Part shown: positions 1-10,937 of the stretch, in pieces
How positions within the stretch are numbered: the first letter of the stretch is position 1
Layout: each line of letters starts with the position of its first letter
Origin: Fontibacillus panacisegetis
Lineage (GTDB): Bacteria; Bacillota; Bacilli; Paenibacillales; Paenibacillaceae
Assembly (NCBI RefSeq): GCF_900102215.1
Contig: NZ_FNBG01000001.1
Coordinates: 410,468-474,467, forward strand
DNA length: 64,000 nt
Reading direction: 5' to 3'
Translations under genes and position numbers: made by a program
The notes under the pieces: model-generated
The model's database searches: none
Told to the model about the DNA's origin: nothing
The model's input: only the letters and a program-made list of their open reading frames with translations

Positions 1-58
1 TGCTAATCCCTTTTTCCCTTTCCAATTCATTCAAGGCTTCGATAAAATCCATACTCAT
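1..58 (-). CDS. nusA: Transcription factor NusA, N-terminal tip only (partial)
   Basis: Only the first 19 codons lie in the window. They read MSMDFIEALNELEREKGIS, the usual opening of Firmicute NusA, which binds RNA polymerase and modulates pausing, termination and antitermination. The start is the ATG at 56-58 on the minus strand, with a second in-frame ATG two codons on. The ribosome site is weak (a G-rich run and GAGG). It follows rimP by 42 bp, the conserved rimP-nusA pairing. Identification rests on 19 residues plus position, but both agree. Confidence 0.85.
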   Translation of the reverse strand, partial: MSMDFIEALNELEREKGIS

Positions 59-100
59 TTGCCTCGAGTTCCCCCCTTCATTAGTTCCGTGCAAATCACG

Positions 101-562
101 TTAAAAGATAATAGCCAATCTGGCGTTAGCAACTTTACTGTAAGGAATAATGTAGTTTTTCTTGCCTGCTTGAATAGCAAGCTCATCATTATCAAATGAA
201 AGTAGTCGACCTTCAAATTCCTTTAATCCATCCACCGGTTCATATGTAGTCACAAAAACATCTTTCCCGACAGCCTTTAATACATCCGCAGCTTTCTTAA
301 GGGGACGCTCTGCTCCAGGCGAAGATACTTCCAGAAAATAAGCCGAAGGTATCGGATCGTTCTCATCCAGTTTCTCACTGAGAAACTCGCTGATCCGACC
401 ACAATCATCAATATCAATGCCTCCGTCTTTGTCTACAAATACGCGAAGGAACCAATTGCTCCCCTCTTTCACGTATTCAATGTCAACCAGTTCAAAGCTA
501 TTTTCCTCCAAAAAAGGGGTGACCATCTCTTCTACGGCCGCTCTGATCTTCGGTGTGCTCAA
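101..562 (-). CDS. rimP: Ribosome maturation factor RimP
   Basis: This 153-residue protein matches the small RimP family, needed for late 30S subunit maturation. The N-terminal half carries the family segment around [15 protein letters not shown] and the acidic [13 protein letters not shown] stretch. The C-terminal half carries [12 protein letters not shown] and a small beta-barrel. I place the start at the TTG at 560-562, because a GGAGGTA ribosome site lies 8 bp before it and homologues begin at that point. The open frame runs further upstream without family similarity. It is first in the rimP-nusA operon, 42 bp before nusA, under the promoter at 666-694. Confidence 0.93.
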   Translation of the reverse strand: MSTPKIRAAVEEMVTPFLEENSFELVDIEYVKEGSNWFLRVFVDKDGGIDIDDCGRISEFLSEKLDENDPIPSAYFLEVSSPGAERPLKKAADVLKAVGKDVFVTTYEPVDGLKEFEGRLLSFDNDELAIQAGKKNYIIPYSKVANARLAIIF

Positions 563-607
563 GCTTACATTACCTCCATAATGGTTGTTTCCTATATACC
601 AAAGAGT

Positions 608-631
608 AAAGAGTGGGTTTCCCCACTCTTT
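608..631 (-). terminator. Hairpin in the rimP leader, possible polC terminator
   Basis: A perfect 10-bp stem (AAAGAGTGGG / CCCACTCTTT) closes a 4-base loop. The U-tract after it is interrupted, so termination would be weak. It lies downstream of the rimP promoter and upstream of the rimP start. It could be a partial attenuator of rimP-nusA as well as an end point for polC transcripts. Confidence 0.5.
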
Positions 632-665
632 AAACAACGGTTCTATACTCATGATTACCAAAAAA

Positions 666-694
666 ATTATAACATAGTCCGGTAATAGTGACAA
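666..694 (-). promoter_or_regulatory. Sigma-A promoter for rimP-nusA
   Basis: On the minus strand TTGTCA (689-694) and TATAAT (666-671) are separated by exactly 17 bp. That is five of six and six of six matches to consensus. The site sits just downstream of the polC stop and about 100 bp before the rimP start. Confidence 0.8.
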
Positions 695-717
695 GTAAAT
701 GACCCTTACCCTGCTTA

Positions 718-3700
718 CTAGAACAAGGAGAGCTGGTTGCTTTCCGGCAATCCACGGAAGCATCCCATTGTACCAAGCAGCTCGACAACAGTCTTACTTG
801 CTTTCGACTTTTGCTGGAAATCTTCTATAGATAAAAATTCTCCCTGCTCTTTGGCAGCTGCAATATTACGGGCGGCGTTGTCACCAATTCCCGCAAGTGC
901 AGAGAACGGCGGAATGAGGGCATCGCCATCCACTATAAACTTCGTCGCCTCGGAACGATACAGATCAATGTTCTTGAAGCGCAAACCACGTGCCGTCATT
1001 TCCAGCGCCATCTCAAGAATCGGAAGCATGTTCTTCTCCTTAGGTAACGCTTGAAAGCCTTTTTGCTCGATTTCTTCAATTTTTCGATAGATTGCTTCAT
1101 ACCCTTGGCAGAACAGCTCGATATCAAAATCTTCACCGCGAACCGAGAAATACGTCGCATAATATTCAATCGGATAATAGAGCTTGAAGTAAGCGGTGCG
1201 TACCGCAGAAATAACATATGCGGCAGCATGCGCTTTCGGGAACATGTACTGGATTTTTAGACAAGAATCAATGTACCATTGCGGCACCTTGCACTTTTTC
1301 ATTTCTTCAATCCACTCATCTGACAAGCCCTTTCCTTTACGCACACTTTCCGTAATTTTAAAAGCCAGGCCTGCATCCATCCCTGCCTTGTAAATCAAAA
1401 ACAGCATAATATCGTCGCGACAACCAATTACCGTTTTAATGTTGCATGTTCCATTTTTAATCAGATCCTGCGCATTTCCCAGCCATACCCCTGTTCCATG
1501 GGACAGTCCTGATATTTGCAGTAAATCGGCAAAAGTAGATGGCTGTGATTCTATAAGCATCTGACGTACAAACTTGGTTCCCATTTCAGGTACACCATAG
1601 GTTGCAACCGGTGTTCGAATTCGTTCCGGACCCACCCCCAGCGCTTCCGTTGAGTTGAACATGCTCATGACCTTAGGGTCATTCATCGGAATCGTCGTGG
1701 GGTCAACTCCTGTTAAGTCCTGCAGCATCCGCATCATCGTCGGGTCATCATGACCCAGAATATCAAGCTTGAGCAAGTTAGCATCGAATGCATGATAGTC
1801 AAAATGAGTTGTCATCCATTCTGCACTTGTATCATCGGCAGGAAATTGAACAGGTGTAATATCTTCTACTTCAATGTAGTCAGGTACAACAACAATTCCG
1901 CCTGGATGCTGACCCGTGCTTCGCTTCACTCCAGTACAGCCGGATGCAAGACGATTTAGCTCAGCTCCTCGCCAATGCTTATGATGCTCTTCTTCGTATT
2001 TCTTGGCAAAACCAAAAGCCGTTTTCTCCGCGACTGTACCAATTGTCCCGGCGCGGAACACATTTTTCTCACCAAACATGACCTTCGTAAAATTATGAGC
2101 CTCCGGCTGATATTCACCGGAAAAGTTAAGATCGATATCGGGAACCTTATCACCCTTAAAACCAAGGAAAGTTTCAAACGGAATATCCTGTCCTTCTCCC
2201 TTAAGCTTATGACCACAATTCGGGCAATCCTTATCAGGCAAGTCAAATCCACTCGGAATACTGCCATCAAGGAACCATTCGCTATGCTTGCATTCTGGAT
2301 TCAAACAAATGTAATGAGCAGGCAGCGGGTTAACCTCGGAAATACCGAGGAAGGTAGCTACTACAGAGGAACCTACAGAGCCCCGAGAGCCTACGAGATA
2401 TCCGTCCTTATTGGACTTTTTCACCAATCGTTCGGAGATGAGATAATTGGCAGAGAAACCGTATTTAATGATCGGCTCCAATTCCTTCTCCAAGCGTTTG
2501 ACGACAACTTCCGGCAAGTCTTCACCATAAATCGACTTCGCCGTGTCATAGCAAGTATTGCGGATTTCTTCATCTGCCCCATCTAAAATCGGTGTAAACA
2601 GCTTATCCGGAAACAGCTCGATCTCCTCAAAGTTATCTGCAAGCTCATTGGTATTCTTCACAACAACCTCATAGGCTACATCTTTACCTAGAAATTCGAA
2701 TTCCCCTAGCATTTCATCAGTTGTACGCAAATGTGCATCAGGCTTGCGAATATCTTTGAGCGGACTGAAACCAGTAATGCCATGTATCGTTATATCTCTG
2801 TACAGCTTGTCTCGCGGCTCTAAATAATGCACATTTCCAGTAGCGATCACAGGTTTCCCGAGCTTCAATCCGATTTCGACCACTTTACGAACCGCTGTTT
2901 TGAGTTCTTCTACACTACCGACCAAGCCTTTATCTACTAAATGCATATACATCGTCAAAGGCTGAATTTCCAGCACATCGTAAAAATCGGCTATTCCTTC
3001 GGCTTCCTCAACCGTTTTGTTAAGGACCGCTTCAAAAAACTCACCCTTTTCACAACCGGAGATAATAAGTAATCCTTCACGCATTTCAGCAAGCCTCGAC
3101 TTAGGAATACAAGCGACCCTCTTAAAATATTGGGTATGGGACATGGATACGAGCTTAAATAAATTTTTCTTGCCTACTTGATTTAGTGCATAAATTCCAC
3201 AGTGGAATGGTCTTGAGTTCGACAGGTCTTTACCAACTTTATGATTTAAGCGATCGAGTGTGAGCAGACCCTCAACCTTAACTGCATCATCGATTAATCC
3301 GTTTAAAATGTTAGCAAGTGCAATCGTATCATCAATGGCGCGGTGATGGTTCTCAAGCGAAACCTTGTATTTAGCAGCCAGTGTATTCAGACGGTGGTTT
3401 TTCATTGTAGGATGCAGCATCCGCGCCATTTCAAGAGTATCCAATACGGGGTTCACCATTATCGGAAGTCCCAATTCCTTGAGCTTGGCATTTACGAAAT
3501 CCACGTCAAATCGAGCATTATGAGCTACTAGGACAGCATCTCCAGCGAATTCCATGAATTGCTTCAGGACCGGCTCAACCTCCGGTGCATCCTGGACCAT
3601 TTCATCATTAATATTCGTCAATTGCTGAATGTGATATGGAATCCGTTCATGCGGATTGACGAAGGTGGCGAATCTATCAATTTCCTTCCCTTCAATCATC

Positions 3701-5034
3701 TTCACAGCAGCGATTTCAATAATTTTACACTGTGTGACAGAAAGACCGGTGGTTTCAATGTCAAATGCGATGTAAGTAGTCGTCTTTAGATCATCAGGTC
3801 TAGGATTTAATACAACCGCAACATTGTCGTTGACCACGTTGGCTTCAACACCGTACATCATTTTAATGCCGTTCTTCTTTGCAGCCTTAGCGGCATCAGG
3901 GTAGCACTGAATGCCACCATGATCAGTAACAGCAATCGCTTTGTGTCCCCATTTGGCAGCCGTCTTCACATAATCGCCAATCGGGGTTACGGCGTCCATC
4001 GTACTCATCGTCGTATGAAGATGAAATTCAACTCTTTTTTCATCCGCGTTATCTTTACGGGAAGGAGGTGCAGAGATTTCGCACAAATCCGAAGGTATCA
4101 TCACTAACTCTGGAACTTGCATAAAACGATCCATTTCTACTTTGCCACGGGCTTTAACCCATTTCCCATTGGCCAGCTGGTTCATAATTTTAAGATCTTC
4201 CTTGTTCTTTGCAAACAACTTCATCTGCAAAGAATCCGTAAAGTCCGTTAAATTAAATATAAACAACGTATTGCCGTTACGCAGTTCCTTGCGATCGAGG
4301 CCAAAGATTGTACCCTGAACTGTAATCTTCTTCTCTTCGTCCTGAATTTCTTGAAGTGGAACCGCCTGTTCCTTGAGATCGTAACCAATCTGCAGCTTGA
4401 TAGCTTCGCCATCTACTTCCTCAGGAGGTGCGTCCACAGTCATGCTCTCCATCAACTGTTGAATCACTTCGCGTTCTTCTTCCACGATCCGTTGCTGGAA
4501 CTCTTCAAAGGCTTCTGCACTGCTTTCGCCCGTACTAAGCTTCACTCTCAAGGTTAGCCCAAAGTAATTTTCATAATATGCAATAATAGCTCGATCGATT
4601 TGTTTTTTGCGGGCCAACTCCAGTGTCATGCTGTCACCAAATGTAATGGATACGAGGTCTCCGTCTACTTCATATGCAGCCCTTGCCATCCAGCCATTAA
4701 CGGACGGAACTTCACGATGTACCCAATCCAGAAACAGCTTCCAATACTCAGATACAATTTCTGAAGCAGCTAAGCGGCTGTCATAATGAAAAATAAAAGA
4801 TATGTGCGCTATATGCTCAAGCTTTTCCTTAACTCTAACGTAGAAGGTTCGATAAGCTTGTGCCGGAACTAACGTCTCCTTGCAGATCGTGATTACCCAA
4901 TCCCGATTGCTTCGACTGACCTCAACCTGTTCAATGTATCCATCAAGAAAGTAGGGATCGACTAATGAAGCTGGAACATCCGCTTGCTTCATCAACAGTT
5001 CAAGTCTCGTTCTTTTTCCCTGAGCGTCGGTCAT
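718..5034 (-). CDS. polC: DNA polymerase III alpha subunit, PolC type
   Basis: This 1438-residue protein has the length and architecture of Gram-positive PolC, the main replicative polymerase. In order it has an N-terminal region (about 1-220), an OB fold (about 230-320), a PHP domain split by an inserted DnaQ-like 3'-5' exonuclease (FDIETTG near residue 425, HRAIDDT near 565), and the polymerase palm with [12 protein letters not shown] near 965. After these come fingers and helix-hairpin-helix segments ([17 protein letters not shown]) near the C-terminus. The start is the ATG at 5034, preceded by GGAGGGG. A 14-codon upstream extension lacks a ribosome site. It follows proS after a 150-bp hairpin-rich gap. 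Confidence 0.97.
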   Translation of the reverse strand: MTDAQGKRTRLELLMKQADVPASLVDPYFLDGYIEQVEVSRSNRDWVITICKETLVPAQAYRTFYVRVKEKLEHIAHISFIFHYDSRLAASEIVSEYWKLFLDWVHREVPSVNGWMARAAYEVDGDLVSITFGDSMTLELARKKQIDRAIIAYYENYFGLTLRVKLSTGESSAEAFEEFQQRIVEEEREVIQQLMESMTVDAPPEEVDGEAIKLQIGYDLKEQAVPLQEIQDEEKKITVQGTIFGLDRKELRNGNTLFIFNLTDFTDSLQMKLFAKNKEDLKIMNQLANGKWVKARGKVEMDRFMQVPELVMIPSDLCEISAPPSRKDNADEKRVEFHLHTTMSTMDAVTPIGDYVKTAAKWGHKAIAVTDHGGIQCYPDAAKAAKKNGIKMMYGVEANVVNDNVAVVLNPRPDDLKTTTYIAFDIETTGLSVTQCKIIEIAAVKMIEGKEIDRFATFVNPHERIPYHIQQLTNINDEMVQDAPEVEPVLKQFMEFAGDAVLVAHNARFDVDFVNAKLKELGLPIMVNPVLDTLEMARMLHPTMKNHRLNTLAAKYKVSLENHHRAIDDTIALANILNGLIDDAVKVEGLLTLDRLNHKVGKDLSNSRPFHCGIYALNQVGKKNLFKLVSMSHTQYFKRVACIPKSRLAEMREGLLIISGCEKGEFFEAVLNKTVEEAEGIADFYDVLEIQPLTMYMHLVDKGLVGSVEELKTAVRKVVEIGLKLGKPVIATGNVHYLEPRDKLYRDITIHGITGFSPLKDIRKPDAHLRTTDEMLGEFEFLGKDVAYEVVVKNTNELADNFEEIELFPDKLFTPILDGADEEIRNTCYDTAKSIYGEDLPEVVVKRLEKELEPIIKYGFSANYLISERLVKKSNKDGYLVGSRGSVGSSVVATFLGISEVNPLPAHYICLNPECKHSEWFLDGSIPSGFDLPDKDCPNCGHKLKGEGQDIPFETFLGFKGDKVPDIDLNFSGEYQPEAHNFTKVMFGEKNVFRAGTIGTVAEKTAFGFAKKYEEEHHKHWRGAELNRLASGCTGVKRSTGQHPGGIVVVPDYIEVEDITPVQFPADDTSAEWMTTHFDYHAFDANLLKLDILGHDDPTMMRMLQDLTGVDPTTIPMNDPKVMSMFNSTEALGVGPERIRTPVATYGVPEMGTKFVRQMLIESQPSTFADLLQISGLSHGTGVWLGNAQDLIKNGTCNIKTVIGCRDDIMLFLIYKAGMDAGLAFKITESVRKGKGLSDEWIEEMKKCKVPQWYIDSCLKIQYMFPKAHAAAYVISAVRTAYFKLYYPIEYYATYFSVRGEDFDIELFCQGYEAIYRKIEEIEQKGFQALPKEKNMLPILEMALEMTARGLRFKNIDLYRSEATKFIVDGDALIPPFSALAGIGDNAARNIAAAKEQGEFLSIEDFQQKSKASKTVVELLGTMGCFRGLPESNQLSLF

Positions 5035-5065
5035 GTCTTCCCCTCCGAAATTTCTAAATAATAAA

Positions 5066-5120
5066 GCTCCCGGCAAAGAGCCGACAGGTCATCAACCCTT
5101 CGACATACCCTGCCGGAAGC
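5066..5120 (-). other. Stem-loop between proS and polC
   Basis: Arms GCTCCCGGCA (5066-5075) and TGCCGGAAGC (5111-5120) pair over 9 of 10 positions. On the minus strand the stem is followed by a T-rich stretch (TTTATTATTT) just before the polC ribosome site. It could act as a terminator for proS or as a polC leader structure. The sequence alone does not decide which. Confidence 0.45.
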
Positions 5121-5130
5121 CTTTCATAAG

Positions 5131-5165
5131 GTTGCTCAAAAAGTCGATACGTTGACTTTCTGAAC
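5131..5165. repeat. Short inverted repeat resembling the ends of the 15.3-kb MITE
   Basis: GTTGCTCAAAAAGTC and GACTTTCTGAAC flank an 8-bp centre. Both arms match the terminal inverted repeats of the element at 15,316-15,491 with one or two changes. It looks like a solo or internally deleted copy. On the minus strand it also forms a U-ended hairpin 22 bp after the proS stop, so it may serve as the proS terminator. Confidence 0.55.
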
Positions 5166-5187
5166 ATTGATCTAATTCATCATCTAC

Positions 5188-6639
5188 TTAGTAAGCTCTT
5201 GCAAAAACAACTGTATGTTGTGCTGGTTCTCCGCACACAAGACATTTTGTCTTCGTCACTTCCGGCTTAAACGGAATGTTGCGGCTTGTTGCCCCTGTCT
5301 CGTCCTTCACATGGCGCTCGCAAGCTTCGGAACCGCACCAGCCAGCCAAAGTGAAGCCACGCTTTTCTTCGATACTTGCTTTCATTTCATCCAAAGTATC
5401 TACAGAGTAGAAATGCTCTTCCCGGAAAGCTTTAGCGCGATCAAACATTTCTTGATGCACTTTCTCCAGCATAGCTTTCACTTCTGCAACAAGATTAGCT
5501 TGCTCAATGACTTTTTTCTCTCCGCTGATGCGGGAGACGAGAACGCATACCCCATTCTCCATATCACGAGGTCCGATCTCAAGTCTCACAGGAACACCGC
5601 GCATTTCATATTCATTAAACTTCCAGCCTGGACGAACATCAGCACGATCATCAATCCCGACACGAACGCCTGCTTTTTTCAGCTCAGCAAACAGTTCATC
5701 AGCTTTCCCTACTACTGCATCGCGTGTTTTTGGTGGTCCTATCGGAATGATCATGACTTGTTTTGGAGCTACCTTTGGAGGAAGCGCAAGCCCACGGTCA
5801 TCACCATGTACCATGATCAAGGAACCGATCAATCGTGTACTAACTCCCCATGAAGTGGTGTGAACATATTCCTGAACATTTTCACGGTTCAAATATTTAA
5901 TATCAAACGCTGTTGCAAAATTTGTACCGAGATAATGCGATGTACCTGCTTGTACTGCACGTCCATCTTTCATCATCGCTTCAATAGAATAAGTATCTAC
6001 TGCACCTGCAAACTTCTCAGATGGAGTTTTCTGACCCACGATCACCGGAATCGCTAGATAGTTCTCTACGAAGTCGCGGTAAATTTCCAACATACGCATC
6101 GTTTCTTCGCGAGCTTCAGTTTCATTCTCATGAGCAGTATGGCCTTCTTGCCATAGGAACTCACTAGTACGAAGGAATGGCAAGGTTCGTTTTTCCCAAC
6201 GCACTACGTTAGCCCATTGATTAATCAGAACAGGCAGATCACGATATGATTGAATCCATTTCTCGTACATATGACCAATCATCGTCTCAGATGTTGGACG
6301 GATTGCAAGACGTTCTTCAAGCTTCTCGCCAGCCGCTTCAGTCACCCATGGAAGTTCAGGATTAAATCCTTCTACGTGTTCTTTTTCCTTCTGAAAGAAG
6401 CTCTCTGGAATAAACAGCGGGAAATACGCATTGCGATGTCCCGTCTCTTTAAATCGTCGATCCAGCTCTTGCTGGATATGCTCCCAAATTTCATAACCAT
6501 CCGGTTTGAACACGATACAACCACGTACAGGTGAATAATCCATCAAATCTGCTTTTTTTATGACATCAATGTACCAGCGAGAGAAATCCTCACCTTGTGG
6601 CGTAATTTCTGTTACAAATTGTTTCTCCTCATTAGCCAT
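5188..6639 (-). CDS. proS: Prolyl-tRNA synthetase, short (archaeal/eukaryote-like) type
   Basis: Class II aminoacyl-tRNA synthetase charging tRNA-Pro. At 483 residues it is the short form: motif 1 (RGCIVFKPDGYEIW), motif 2 (LRTSEFLWQEGHTAHE) and motif 3 (DRGLALPP) follow one another without the roughly 180-residue INS editing domain of the ~570-residue bacterial type. A C-terminal zinc-type segment has Cys in GWCGSEACE and CLVCGE, and the protein ends in FARAY as in the ProS type 3 family. The ATG at 6639 has a GGGAGGA site. It lies 56 bp after rseP in the usual rseP-proS-polC order. Confidence 0.95.
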   Translation of the reverse strand: MANEEKQFVTEITPQGEDFSRWYIDVIKKADLMDYSPVRGCIVFKPDGYEIWEHIQQELDRRFKETGHRNAYFPLFIPESFFQKEKEHVEGFNPELPWVTEAAGEKLEERLAIRPTSETMIGHMYEKWIQSYRDLPVLINQWANVVRWEKRTLPFLRTSEFLWQEGHTAHENETEAREETMRMLEIYRDFVENYLAIPVIVGQKTPSEKFAGAVDTYSIEAMMKDGRAVQAGTSHYLGTNFATAFDIKYLNRENVQEYVHTTSWGVSTRLIGSLIMVHGDDRGLALPPKVAPKQVMIIPIGPPKTRDAVVGKADELFAELKKAGVRVGIDDRADVRPGWKFNEYEMRGVPVRLEIGPRDMENGVCVLVSRISGEKKVIEQANLVAEVKAMLEKVHQEMFDRAKAFREEHFYSVDTLDEMKASIEEKRGFTLAGWCGSEACERHVKDETGATSRNIPFKPEVTKTKCLVCGEPAQHTVVFARAY

Positions 6640-6695
6640 ACGAACCCTTGTCCTCCCGTTATAAACAACACAATATGAAATATAAGTTAATCCAT

Positions 6696-7970
6696 CTACC
6701 CAATAAGTCGCAAAATATCATTATAAGTTACAGCGATCATGAGCAGGAACAACATCGCAAAGCCTATAAAATGCACGAGCCCCTCGCGATTGGGATCGAT
6801 CGGTTTTCCGCGCACTGCCTCAACAGCTAAAAAGGCAAGTCGGCTTCCGTCCAATGCCGGAATAGGTAATAGATTGAATATTCCAAGGTAAAGACTCAAA
6901 ATAGCTGCCCAGTAAGTTAATTGCGCTATACCTTGTTTAGCGATTTGTCCAGTCACTTCAAATGTACGAACCGGTCCTCCCAGATCATCCATTGAGAATT
7001 TGTTGATCAACTGCTGGAATCCTAAAAATATCGCTTTAGTGGTGTACACCATATCTTTACCTGCTGTTGTAATACTCTCACCAAACGAAGCGCTCCGTGT
7101 CGGGAAATAAGTTATGATGGAGCTTCCGACCTTTCCGCCCTCTTCATTCTGCACAGAACGAGGGGTGATTGTGATCGATAAGGTTTCCTCACCACGTTTG
7201 ACCGTCCAAACCATAGGTTTGTTCTCTGATGCTTTGATCATTTCGATCATTTTATTCGCATCTGTCCCAACCGGTATATCGTTAATCGTCTCAACAATAT
7301 CGCCCTTTTGCACTCCTGCTTCCTCAGCAGGCATACCTTTCATAACATCACCGATCTGCAAATGACTGGGATTCTCTAGCGGAATTCCTGCCATTTGAGT
7401 ATGAAGGGCAAAAAGTACAAACGCGAGAATAAAATTCATCAACGGGCCGGCAAAAATAGATAATGCTCTTTGTCCAACTGTTTTGCTCCCGTATTGCCGA
7501 TCACGAGGGGCAATTTGTGTATCTTTGCCTTTAGTAACAAGCATGGCTTGTGGATGAACCCGATAACTAATTATCTCTCCATCAACATCAAGCTTTACAT
7601 GAAGGTGATCCTCCAAATCAATTTCCTGAACTTCACCGCGAATGACATTTTTTCGACTATCGAGGCGATCCAAATATATTTTTCGAACTTCATCGCCTTC
7701 AATTCTGAGTGCAACCGTCTGCCCGTTTGAAATCTGGACAAGCTCGGGATCTTCTCCCGCCATACGGGCATACCCGCCAAAAGGAAGCAGGCGAAGCGTG
7801 AACTGCGTCTCGTCTCTTTTAAAGGAGAACAGCTTAGGCCCAAATCCGATAGCAAATTCTCGCACCAGAATCCCTGCGCGTTTTGCAAAGAAATAATGTC
7901 CCCATTCATGCACCGTCACGATGACAAAGAACATGAGAACCGTCAAAAAAATGATCTTCAGCAATTCCAA
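6696..7970 (-). CDS. rseP: Site-2 membrane zinc protease RseP/RasP
   Basis: Intramembrane metalloprotease that cleaves anti-sigma factors, signal peptides and other membrane substrates. The HEWGH zinc motif (residues 21-25) lies in the first membrane segment. A PDZ domain spans about 200-280 (HLQIGDVMKGMPAEEAGVQ), and the second metal-binding motif PALDGSRL is near 380 in a late membrane segment. I place the start at the TTG at 7968-7970, 10 bp after AAGGAGG. This gives 424 residues, close to B. subtilis RasP. The open frame extends 12 codons further upstream across the ribosome site. It is downstream of dxr after 131 bp. Confidence 0.94.
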   Translation of the reverse strand: MELLKIIFLTVLMFFVIVTVHEWGHYFFAKRAGILVREFAIGFGPKLFSFKRDETQFTLRLLPFGGYARMAGEDPELVQISNGQTVALRIEGDEVRKIYLDRLDSRKNVIRGEVQEIDLEDHLHVKLDVDGEIISYRVHPQAMLVTKGKDTQIAPRDRQYGSKTVGQRALSIFAGPLMNFILAFVLFALHTQMAGIPLENPSHLQIGDVMKGMPAEEAGVQKGDIVETINDIPVGTDANKMIEMIKASENKPMVWTVKRGEETLSITITPRSVQNEEGGKVGSSIITYFPTRSASFGESITTAGKDMVYTTKAIFLGFQQLINKFSMDDLGGPVRTFEVTGQIAKQGIAQLTYWAAILSLYLGIFNLLPIPALDGSRLAFLAVEAVRGKPIDPNREGLVHFIGFAMLFLLMIAVTYNDILRLIG

Positions 7971-8101
7971 TCGTAAGCATCCTCCTTCTGACCACAGATC
8001 GTCCAACGTTCTTCTAGATTATCATTATTCTCCGATCACATACAAGAGAATACCATCGTGGAAGTTTTTAAACTAAAATGTGTTATTGGTAATAAAACCT
8101 A

Positions 8102-9244
8102 CTAAATAGTCGACGCCAATGAACGAGCCCATCGATCAGCTTCCTTGATTGTCTCCAAATCCGGATTATCCAGAACATGATGACTGGCAAGAGCTGTTTC
8201 AATTATTTGCTCGATCTTCAGGAATGAAATTTCCTGATTTAAGAAACGAGCAACCGCTACTTCATTCGCAGCATTGTACACAGTCGGGGCTGTTCCTCCT
8301 ATTTTACCACATTCGAAAGCAAGTCTTAAACACGGGAAACGTTCAAAATCCATTTCTCGGAAATGAAGCTTGCCGACCTCAGCCAAAGATAGCCGTTTAG
8401 TCGTTGATTTCCATCTTTGGGGATAGGTAAGAGCATATTGAATGGGTACTCTCATATCTGGTGATCCGAGCTGAGCAATTACGCTTCCGTCACGATATTC
8501 AACGAAGGAGTGGACAATACTTTCAGGATGTAACAATACGCCGATCTGTTCAAAGCCAAGCCCAAACAGCCAATTGGCCTCTATTACTTCCAACCCTTTG
8601 TTGACCATCGTGGCCGAATCAATTGTTATCTTTGCCCCCATAGACCAATTCGGATGCTTAAGCGCATCTTCAACAGTTACGTGCTGAAGCTGATCCCTAG
8701 TTAAGTCACGGAAAGATCCTCCAGATGCGGTCAGCGTAATTTGCTGTACATCCTCCAAATTTTCCCCGTTCAGGCATTGAAAAATGGCGGAATGCTCGCT
8801 GTCCACAGGCAGAAGGGCTACACCTTTCTTTTTCGCCAAATCTGTCACTAAATGACCCGCAGTAACAAGTGTCTCTTTGTTCGCGAGCGCAATATTTTTC
8901 CCTTCAGAAATCGCCGCTAATGTAGCAGGTAATCCTGCACTACCTACTATAGCTGTCAATACAGTCTCTGCATCTGTCCCGGCAGCCACCTCCACGAGTC
9001 CTTCTTCACCGTAAAACAGTTCTACACCTTGTGGAAGTTGTGGTCTGATTTGATCAGCTAACGATTTATTAGCGATGGAAGCTTTTTGAGGCCGGAAACG
9101 GTTTACTTGTTCCACGAAGAGTTCAATATTTGATCCTGCGGAAAGGCCAACGATTTCAAAATGCTCCGGATGCTGCATGACAACGTCCAGGGTTTGAGTG
9201 CCGATGGAGCCAGTAGAACCGATCACAGCAATTTTCTTCTTCAT
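8102..9244 (-). CDS. dxr: 1-deoxy-D-xylulose 5-phosphate reductoisomerase
   Basis: Second enzyme of the MEP isoprenoid pathway. It converts DXP to 2-C-methyl-D-erythritol 4-phosphate using NADPH and a divalent metal. The Rossmann motif GSTGSIG is at residues 9-15. Metal and substrate motifs follow: DSEHSAIFQ near 145, TASGGSFRD near 180, and [17 protein letters not shown] near 205. The ATG at 9244 has AGAGGTG before it, giving 380 residues. A nine-codon upstream in-frame extension overlaps that ribosome site and is unlikely. It lies 32 bp after cdsA. Confidence 0.96.
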   Translation of the reverse strand: MKKKIAVIGSTGSIGTQTLDVVMQHPEHFEIVGLSAGSNIELFVEQVNRFRPQKASIANKSLADQIRPQLPQGVELFYGEEGLVEVAAGTDAETVLTAIVGSAGLPATLAAISEGKNIALANKETLVTAGHLVTDLAKKKGVALLPVDSEHSAIFQCLNGENLEDVQQITLTASGGSFRDLTRDQLQHVTVEDALKHPNWSMGAKITIDSATMVNKGLEVIEANWLFGLGFEQIGVLLHPESIVHSFVEYRDGSVIAQLGSPDMRVPIQYALTYPQRWKSTTKRLSLAEVGKLHFREMDFERFPCLRLAFECGKIGGTAPTVYNAANEVAVARFLNQEISFLKIEQIIETALASHHVLDNPDLETIKEADRWARSLASTI

Positions 9245-9276
9245 AACGCACCTCTTATTTAAACTTATCACTATAA

Positions 9277-10077
9277 TTAATAAGGAAGGAGCATCAGGAT
9301 ATGTACAAACGGAAATACCGTAATCCAGCTATCGCAACGGTCAAGTATACCTCCATGACCAGGCAGCAGTGTTCCCGAATCCTTAATGCCATACACCCTT
9401 TTATATGCTGATTGGATTAAATCGCCCATTTGACCTACAATAGCTGCCGAAATACCTAGCAGGATAGCACGTCCAATTTCGAGCAGCCCCCCAGACAAGA
9501 GGGCAAAAATAAGTGAAACTACAACAGCAAGTACAATCCCTCCGATTGCACCTTCAACTGTTTTGTTAGGGCTGATTACCGGCCACAGTTTATGTTTACC
9601 GAATCGACGACCTGTAAAATATGCCCCGGCATCGCTGCTCCAAATCGCAGCTAGCATCAAAAAAGTCCAGAACAGACCGTTTCCATCCGGTGTATTCCGC
9701 GTATATGCAATGTAAGTGAATCCTAATCCAATATAAGCTAGACCAAGAAACAATAAAGCGGCTTGTGCAATGGGAATTTCATTCTTCGTTAGAACAGTAA
9801 TAGCCAAAAACAAAAATAAGAAAAGCCAAAGTATCGCCAAAGTCCCCAATGGCTTTTCAAGTCCTAGTGATTCCCATGGGAACGTTATATACAATATCCC
9901 TAAATACCCAATGACGGCGGTTCCTCCAAAGGCAGGGAGCTTAATCATACGAACGAATTCATAGAAGCCAATCAAGGCCATCAAAACAATTAGTGTTTGA
10001 AACGCAAGTCCACCGATGACACATAGACCGAGAAAAAATACACCGGCAACAATTCCTGTAATCAACCGCTGCTTCAA
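9277..10077 (-). CDS. cdsA: Phosphatidate cytidylyltransferase (CDP-diglyceride synthase)
   Basis: Integral membrane enzyme making CDP-diacylglycerol from phosphatidic acid and CTP, the precursor of phosphatidylglycerol and phosphatidylethanolamine. The 266 residues are mostly hydrophobic, with about eight membrane helices. The C-terminal part holds the family signature: [33 protein letters not shown] and [15 protein letters not shown], including the conserved metal-binding aspartates. It lies 21 bp after uppS, as in most Firmicutes. Confidence 0.96.
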   Translation of the reverse strand: MKQRLITGIVAGVFFLGLCVIGGLAFQTLIVLMALIGFYEFVRMIKLPAFGGTAVIGYLGILYITFPWESLGLEKPLGTLAILWLFLFLFLAITVLTKNEIPIAQAALLFLGLAYIGLGFTYIAYTRNTPDGNGLFWTFLMLAAIWSSDAGAYFTGRRFGKHKLWPVISPNKTVEGAIGGIVLAVVVSLIFALLSGGLLEIGRAILLGISAAIVGQMGDLIQSAYKRVYGIKDSGTLLPGHGGILDRCDSWITVFPFVHILMLLPY

Positions 10078-10098
10078 CTACCTACACCTTCCATTCTA

Positions 10099-10866
10099 CT
10101 ATGATAATCCGCCGTATCTTCTCGTACGCCGCTGATATTCAGCAACTGCTTCGTATAATTGTTGACGTCCGAATTCGGGCCAGTAAATGTCGGTGAACCA
10201 TAGTTCACTATAAGCCGCCTGCCAGAGCATAAAATTACTCAATCTCAGTTCACCGCTTGTGCGGATCAAAAGATCAGGATCTGGTAATCCAGACGATAGC
10301 ATATTTAAGGATATCATTTCCTCCGTAATATCTTCAGGAGCAACAGTTCCATCTTTAACTTCTCTGGCAATCTTCTTCACACTCTCTGTAATTTCCCGTC
10401 GACTGCCATAATTAAGTGCAAAATTCAATATAAGTCCAGTATTATTCTTAGTTCGTTCAATGGCTTCCTGCATAGCAGCGAAAGTATGAGGAGGTAAATC
10501 CTCTGTATGCCCCATCATTTGCACCTGAACGTTCTTTTCAATTAATTCATCCAATTCCAGAGCCAAAAATTCTTGTGGAAGCGACATTAGAAAATCAACT
10601 TCATCTTTTGGCCTTTTCCAGTTCTCTGTAGAGAATGCATAGAGCGTCAATATTGAAATCCCGAGTTCATCCGCCGCTATTGTCGCCCTTTTGACAGCCT
10701 TCATTCCGTTACGATGTCCGACAATCCGCGGCAATCCCAGTCTGCGAGCCCAGCGGCCATTACCATCCATAATGATAGCGACATGCTTTGGAATGTTTCC
10801 ATCTGCAACTTCCGCAGTAGGCTGACTATTCCTTTTTTTCCACCAGGGTTGAAACAACTTAATCAT
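10099..10866 (-). CDS. uppS: Undecaprenyl diphosphate synthase (isoprenyl transferase)
   Basis: Makes the C55 lipid carrier for peptidoglycan and teichoic acid synthesis by cis-condensation of isopentenyl units. HVAIIMDGNGRWARR contains the catalytic Asp at residue 34. GHRNGMKA, LYAFSTENW and the C-terminal DLLIRTSGELRLSNFMLWQ with TDIYWPEF complete the family pattern. It is 255 residues, with a basic 20-residue N-terminal extension typical of Firmicute homologues. It lies downstream of frr beyond a terminator-like hairpin and feeds the cell-envelope branch with cdsA and dxr. Confidence 0.96.
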   Translation of the reverse strand: MIKLFQPWWKKRNSQPTAEVADGNIPKHVAIIMDGNGRWARRLGLPRIVGHRNGMKAVKRATIAADELGISILTLYAFSTENWKRPKDEVDFLMSLPQEFLALELDELIEKNVQVQMMGHTEDLPPHTFAAMQEAIERTKNNTGLILNFALNYGSRREITESVKKIAREVKDGTVAPEDITEEMISLNMLSSGLPDPDLLIRTSGELRLSNFMLWQAAYSELWFTDIYWPEFGRQQLYEAVAEYQRRTRRYGGLS

Positions 10867-10898
10867 TCCTTTTCCTCCAGCCGGTGATGAAAAAGAGA

Positions 10899-10926
10899 CA
10901 AAACCCCACCGTAAATGGAGGGGCCG
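10899..10926 (-). terminator. Probable terminator after frr
   Basis: On the minus strand GGCCCCTCC and GGTGGGG form a GC-rich stem with one mismatch around a 6-base loop. TTTTGTCTC and TTTTT follow. It lies 12 bp past the frr stop and upstream of uppS, so some readthrough into uppS is likely. Confidence 0.65.
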
Positions 10927-10937
10927 CTTTTCATCTC

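Noticed and set aside
563..763. Long N-terminal extension of RimP with hydrophobic character
   Set aside because: It overlaps the promoter and hairpin, lacks family similarity, and the TTG at 562 has GGAGGTA.
718..5034. Many open frames on the opposite strand and other frames of polC and of later genes
   Set aside because: They are shadows of strongly supported coding regions, with no ribosome sites or family motifs.
5035..5076. 14-codon N-terminal extension of PolC
   Set aside because: The ATG at 5034 has an excellent GGAGGGG site and matches where homologues start.
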